DNA from: Sweltsa coloradensis
Taxonomy: Eukaryota > Arthropoda > Insecta > Plecoptera > Chloroperlidae
NCBI GenBank assembly: GCA_024449915.1
Contig: JAMZAV010000968.1
Location: forward strand, 62,001-126,000
Length of the DNA stretch: 64,000 bases
Reading direction: 5' to 3'
Position 1 is the stretch's first letter. Each line of letters opens with the position of its first letter. Below the pieces are notes generated by a model. That model had not been told where the DNA came from. It made no database searches and saw nothing but the letters and a program-made list of their open reading frames with translations. This document shows positions 59,149 to 64,000 of this stretch, one piece after another. The position numbers were made by a program, and so were the translations under genes.

Positions 59149-59895
59149 ACTAGGCCGCGTTGTTGGATAAGCGTAATTGGTGCATTGAGCTGCCATGTGT
59201 TACGCGGATTTTCTGTTGTTCTGTGAAAAAATCATTACTAAGTCGAAGATTTTTTTAAAAATTAAATTAAATTAAATAAAAAATAAACTGATTTTTTTTA
59301 ATTAATCGTAATTTTAAAAAAGAAAAAAATCGTAATATTCATTTTTTCAAGAATTTTCATAAGAAATAATTATTCGATTGCGCTCAAATTTAACACGAAT
59401 ATATTTATTAATGAAATTAAGGTTCTGTAAAAAAAGTATACAATAGGATAAAGCATGTAGGTGTTATAAGTCAAAGAATTGTTTAAAAAAAGAAAAACCC
59501 CGTAAAATTTCGATTTTCATGAGAAAAAAATTTTCGATTACGCTCAAATTTCACACGAATATCTTAATTCATAAAATTAAGCTTCCATGAAAAAATCATT
59601 ACAATCGGATAAAGCATGTAGGTGTTATAAGTCGAAGATATTTTTTAAAAATCGGATAAAAATCATAAAATTGCGTTTTTTATGAGAATAAATTTCCCGA
59701 TTGCGCTCAAAAACGTGGCAGTTCTAAGTTCAGAGATTTGGAAGGCCTCCATAAAATGTTATCGCAATTGGAGTATCTGAATAGCCGGAATCGTGTTAAC
59801 AGACACACAAAAATACAAAAAAAAAAGAAAAAAAACATTCCGGATTTTTTCTCCAGTGTAGTGAAATGGAATCTTCGCTTCGCTCGCTACGCTCA
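59149..59895 (-). repeat. Family B Helitron-like element, left arm of a head-to-head pair
   Basis: The left side is the inverted 3' tip with a deletion: ACTAG joins directly to GCCGCGTTGTTGGATAAGC. Three modules, the core and an A-run follow, then the inverted 5' start (CGCTTCGCTCGCTACGCTCA), where it fuses to an inverted copy. Confidence 0.88.
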
Positions 59896-60717
59896 GATTC
59901 CATTTCACTACACTGAAGAAAAAAATCCGGAATGTTTTTTTTTTTTTTTCTTTTTTTTTCTTTTTTTTTTTTTTTCTGTATTTTGTGTGTGTTTGTTAAC
60001 ACGATTCTGGCTAAACCGATACTCCGATTGCGATGAAATTTTATGGAGACCTTCGAAATCTCTGAACTTAGAACTGCCACGTTTTTGAGCGCAATCGGGA
60101 AATTTTTTCTCATAAAAAACGCAATTTTACGATTTTTTTCGATTTTTAAAAAATTTCTTCGACTTATAACACCTACATGCTTTATCCGATTGTAATGATT
60201 TTTTTACAGAACCTTAATTTTATGAATTAAGATATTTGTGTGAAATTTTAGCGTAATCGAAAAATTATTTCTCATGAAAATCAAAATTTTACGGGTTTTT
60301 TTTCTTTTCTAAAACAATTCTTTGACTTATAACACCTTTTTTTTTTTTTTTTTTTTTTTTACATGCTTTATCCGATTCTAATGATTTTTTCACAGAACCT
60401 TAATTTCGTGAATTAATATATTCGTGTTAAATTTGAGCGCAATCAAATAATTATTTCTTATACAAATTGCAATTTCACGATTTTTTTTCTTTTAAAAAAT
60501 TACGATTAATTAAAAAAATTAAGTTAATTTTTTATTTTATTTTATTTAATTATAAAAATTAAGTTAATTTTTTATTTTATTTATTTTTATTTAAAAAATC
60601 TTCGATTAAGTAATGATTTTTTCACAGAACAACAGAAAATCCGCGTAAACACATGGCATCTCAATGCACCATATACGCTCATCCAACAACGCGGCGGGAC
60701 TTAAGCGTTTTCCTAGT
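59896..60717 (+). repeat. Family B Helitron-like element, right arm of a head-to-head pair
   Basis: It lacks the first ~22 bases of the family start, beginning GATTCCATTTCACTACACTG. It then has a long T-rich tract, the core, three modules and an intact tip CTCATCCAACAACGCGGCGG...GCGTTTTCCTAGT. A run of about 25 T interrupts the conserved AACACCTACATGC at 60337-60361, either a slippage expansion or an insertion. Confidence 0.88.
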
Positions 60718-61004
60718 ATATTATCACAACTAGGCTGTATACCAAATTTACTAGGTAAAGTACTTTATGCGAGCTATGACTTGGATTCGCACATGCAGAT
60801 ATCACACTACAACGGAAACATGTATCTTTCTCCAGCACACACATAAACATGGACATTGCTTTTCACCGTGCACCGACCACAATAAAACCCCCGCCAGCTT
60901 AGGTTATTCTATTTAAATTGTTACTATTTTCATTATGCAATTACTAAATACAATTAAAATTTGCGTGATTCATTACCAAAATTTTGTGTCGTGGCTTATA
61001 CATT

Positions 61005-61205
61005 TGGGGCGCAGATCCGAAGAGTCTATCACACTAACGCACGCGGGTTCGAGTCTTGCACAAGGCATAGGTTTTTGTAATTGTCCTTCAGTCCTCACCC
61101 TCATCTATCATCACTCATTGTCTCAAATAGGTTCGAATCTTGCACAAGGCATAGGTTTTTGAATTTGTCCTTCAGTCCTCACCCTCATCTATCATCACTC
61201 ATTGT
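61005..61205 (+). repeat. tRNA-like segment followed by an ~86-bp tandem duplication
   Basis: GCGGGTTCGAGTCTTGCACA is a B-box/T-arm-like piece with an A-box-like TGGCTTATACATTTGGGG about 45 nt upstream. From the B-box on, GCACAAGGCATAGGTTTTTG and CCTTCAGTCCTCACCCTCAT repeat twice. Probably a tRNA-derived SINE with a duplicated body. Confidence 0.55.
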
Positions 61206-62445
61206 TTCAAGTAGCAAGATTTCAATGTAGCCAATCAAATCATTGTGTCAATTTGAGTTTGCGATCGGCAATATAAGTAAAGTTGTTCCAAAATATCCGG
61301 ATGTCTTACATAATATAGAAACTGTATCATAGACCAGGTAAATTATTTTTTATATTTGCTATAGGGTATTTGAAATTGCATTGTTCTTATATATATTTCA
61401 AAAATAAATGTATTGAAAACTTATTAATACGGGTACAGATCAAACTTCAAAGTTCAAGACAAAATGTAAATAAAACCTCTCTGGTCTAATCCTGGCTTTT
61501 TCTAGATCATGGCTCATGGCTTTCCTTGTTGCTTGTTTTTGAATGGCAACACTCTAGACTTACAAGTCACAACTGACACAATCAACTACGAAGATTAATG
61601 TCAGAATACAACAAACACGAGTGGAAGATAAAACATATGCACAACACAATGTGTTGAAACTTGCGCAGTGTTTGCTGTTTCTACACATTGCGATATAATA
61701 TTCCTTCTTCGAATTTATTATTATTGTCACAAGGGCTGTTAGTTTTCAACCGCTTTGTGAAGGTTTGATTTGCTTCACGGGTGTAATATTGATTTTGTAT
61801 TATTTATTTGTATACACGTGCCACTATATCAACGTAGGATTGATAAACATTTGCCGTACTTGATTTATTTATTTCCTATTAATAGCAGCTATAATTCCGT
61901 ACATGCAAGCATTGTTATAGACAAACTTACATAATCTCAAATATAAAAAATGCACTCCTTGTACATAATATGCCCTCATTTTGGAACTATATTATGAGAT
62001 ACGCGAGTGACGGTGACTTGGCTGCTATAACTTGATATGTGGATGATTTTAGATGTAGCTTGAATTTGATGTTACATAATATAAATCATTATAGTTGTTA
62101 CAAAGGTTTCTACGGTGCATATATATATTTTATATGGTTTTGGTAAATATTGCTGTCAATAAAGTCGTATACTTTCGAGAATGTGAACACTTAATAAGTA
62201 TAAATATTTCAATCTAAGACGACTTCGTTGCCAGTTTGTACGTACAATTACCTAAGATATTTTCATGAACATTGTTTTAGTTACGAATAGTAATGGCAAC
62301 GTGTCATACAAAAGATTCTGAAGAGTGCTTGAATCTTAAATGTTGAGTCAGCGAAAGTTGTTTCATTCGGAAACTATGACAACATGGACAGAGTTCAAGG
62401 AAGTTTGTAACGAGCCTCAGTTAGTAGCGTCTTTCAGAAGACATC
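61206..62445. other. Unique AT-rich sequence, no gene recognised
   Basis: No element shared with the rest of the window is visible. Confidence 0.4.
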
Positions 62446-62576
62446 AAATAACTGGGTTTACACAAACTAGATACAATTTGCATGGCCTGTTTTGAGTTTG
62501 TATACATTGTTTTACAAATAACCAAGTTTACACAAACGTTGAGTATGGCCTGTTGAGTTACCATACATTGTTTTAT
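62446..62576 (+). repeat. Tandem duplication, ~66-bp unit x2
   Basis: CAAATAAC(T/C)(G/A)(G/A)GTTTACACAAAC, ATGGCCTGTT and ATACATTGTTTTA appear twice in order; unit 2 has small deletions. Confidence 0.85.
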
Positions 62577-64000
62577 TGTAATTATACGAGGTTTAACCGA
62601 CCTCACGCGATAGCCTTACTCGATGTTAGATAACATTAATAATACTAGGGGGAGGTAATGAGCCTTCTTATCATACTTCTTACTAATGTGACAAAATTCG
62701 TACAACTCATCAATATAATGTTTAAAATTATTAGTTTGTGTAGCTTTCAAGGGTATTGTCGGCCATCTTCCATTTACTTATGAGTATAATTCATATTTCA
62801 TACTACTATTCGTACTAATAAATGCTGTAAGCTGTAATCCATTTTTTTAAACTTTGTTATTATATTACAATATAAAATTAGAATATATTTTTAGCTAATC
62901 TTTTAGATTACATGGAACATACAAGAATTTAGATGTCATGCACAAAACGTAAAACGAATATAATTTGTAGTGTACAAAAAAGTATATTTAAATCATATAG
63001 TGTAGTTATTAATTTAATAGTTTATGCCCAAAAAATACACCAGCATCGCATACAGCAAGTAAAAGTGATACACTTAATATGTTTTACAACCAATGGCATC
63101 TTTATGGCATTTTAAGCAAAGTAATGACTTTATTTTTTCAATCTATATTTTTATTTTCGTTTTGTTTAGACAGTATTGTTTTAATTCGTGATTATGGTTC
63201 TAATATGAGGCTGCGAGTTTGAGTGGTATAGCCGCAACAGTTCCTTGGGAAATGCTTGGCCCGTGCAAGTGCCACCCGAATGTTGCCCTCAACGTAGTTG
63301 TTGTTGCGAGGTGTTTTGTTTATCTATGTGTCCAACTACTTGCCGCGTCATGTCATCCACATTCACAACATCAAGTCAATGCTCTCGTGCTTGAGTTGTT
63401 GGCCTATCGCAAATCCACACAAAGCCATACCTATGATCTGACTCACTTACTTGCCAATAAGTATTTTGCTGTACACGAATACTGTAATTATTTTATTGGC
63501 GTTGCTGCGCCCTTCCCCCCCCCCCCGCAGCTGGGGGGCTACTTAAAAAAATATCGTACTAAATATTCATCAGGGTTGAGATATTTTGCTCAGACCGAAA
63601 ATCTCAGATGTAAAACCACACTTCCAAGGGAATGATTTAGGGGTTTTGAGTAAAACACAGACATTAATTACTTTTAAACATATGTTTTTTAAGTTAACAT
63701 AAAAAGAAACCTGGCGTAAATATAAATATATGTGGACACTAATTACCTTTGTGTTGTCGATGCAACTATACGGATATATGGATGTACAACTTAAACACGT
63801 GACCCAAGAAGAGTAATCCACGAAAAAGTAAAAAGTGTATTTATTTCGCATAGTTATTGAAGCATATTTCCAATCTAAAATGAGCTATCCCAAAATTATA
63901 TTTCACAAGTTGAAATCAGTGCGTAAATAATATCACTTTGTCGTTGAAATCAGTATATCACAAGCTCAAGTTGTAAACGTTCAGCCACATACTTTTTGAA
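62577..64000. other. Unique sequence to the window end, no gene recognised
   Basis: The 138-codon frame at 63219-63635 (+) is the second longest in the window, but it runs through a poly-C/G tract (63515-63540), lacks recognisable domains and has no supporting splice or promoter signals. Confidence 0.35.

Noticed and set aside
59738..60113. ORFs of 105-116 codons on both strands
   Set aside because: They lie in the A/T runs and cores of the head-to-head family B pair. Equivalent frames recur in other non-coding copies (e.g. 11769-12107).
63219..63635. 138-codon ORF (+) near the window end
   Set aside because: Crosses a poly-C tract (63515-63530), has no domain, and the ATG lacks other support. 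Kept only as a note.
1..64000. CRISPR array, rRNA, operon or prophage structure
   Set aside because: No regularly spaced identical short repeats with unique spacers, no rRNA-like conserved segments, and no runs of adjacent long ORFs. The sequence is eukaryotic in character.

Overview
This window looks like animal nuclear DNA, probably from a marine invertebrate. The evidence is AT-rich composition (I estimate about one third G+C), no dense ORFs (the longest is 160 codons), no operon structure, many microsatellites, and several families of non-coding interspersed repeats. The 8-mer TAGGCCTA is strongly over-represented. The species cannot be named from the sequence alone. No prokaryotic or viral replicon, rRNA gene or CRISPR array is visible.

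The window is dominated by transposable elements. The main component is a group of Helitron-like non-autonomous elements (families A and B here, with about 13 full or partial copies). They have no target-site duplication and no ordinary terminal inverted repeats. They begin TTGGATGAGCG and end in an AACGC...GCGTT hairpin followed by CTAGT. An inverted copy of the 5' start lies just inside the 3' hairpin, and the interior holds tandem modules of about 165-195 bp. This is the layout described for Helentron-associated elements (HINEs, e.g. Drosophila DINE-1). Two arrangements stand out: a B-to-A chimera with a triplicated module (53112-54062) and a head-to-head pair forming a near-palindrome of about 1.57 kb (59149-60717).

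There are also cut-and-paste elements with readable boundaries: a 1.96-kb element with 11 copies of a subterminal motif and a 4-bp duplication (4784-6745), a hAT-type MITE with a perfect 8-bp duplication (17948-18454), two TTAA-type MITEs (8598-8830 and 41958-42587) and a TA-type MITE (32616-32776). Non-LTR retrotransposon 3' ends occur at 3357, 17001 and 55204. Degenerate tRNA-like (SINE-type) segments are scattered through the window. Several tandem or direct duplications occur, the oddest being low-complexity arrays at 39957-41430.

Host gene content is sparse. The best supported piece is a possible first coding exon at 8129-8240 (+) in a CpG-rich setting, with a good start context, an upstream in-frame stop and a consensus GTAAGT donor. 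Its product is not recognised. A weaker first-exon candidate lies at 44468-44530 (+). The rest reads as intergenic or long-intron sequence, so no pathway or gene cooperation can be reconstructed.
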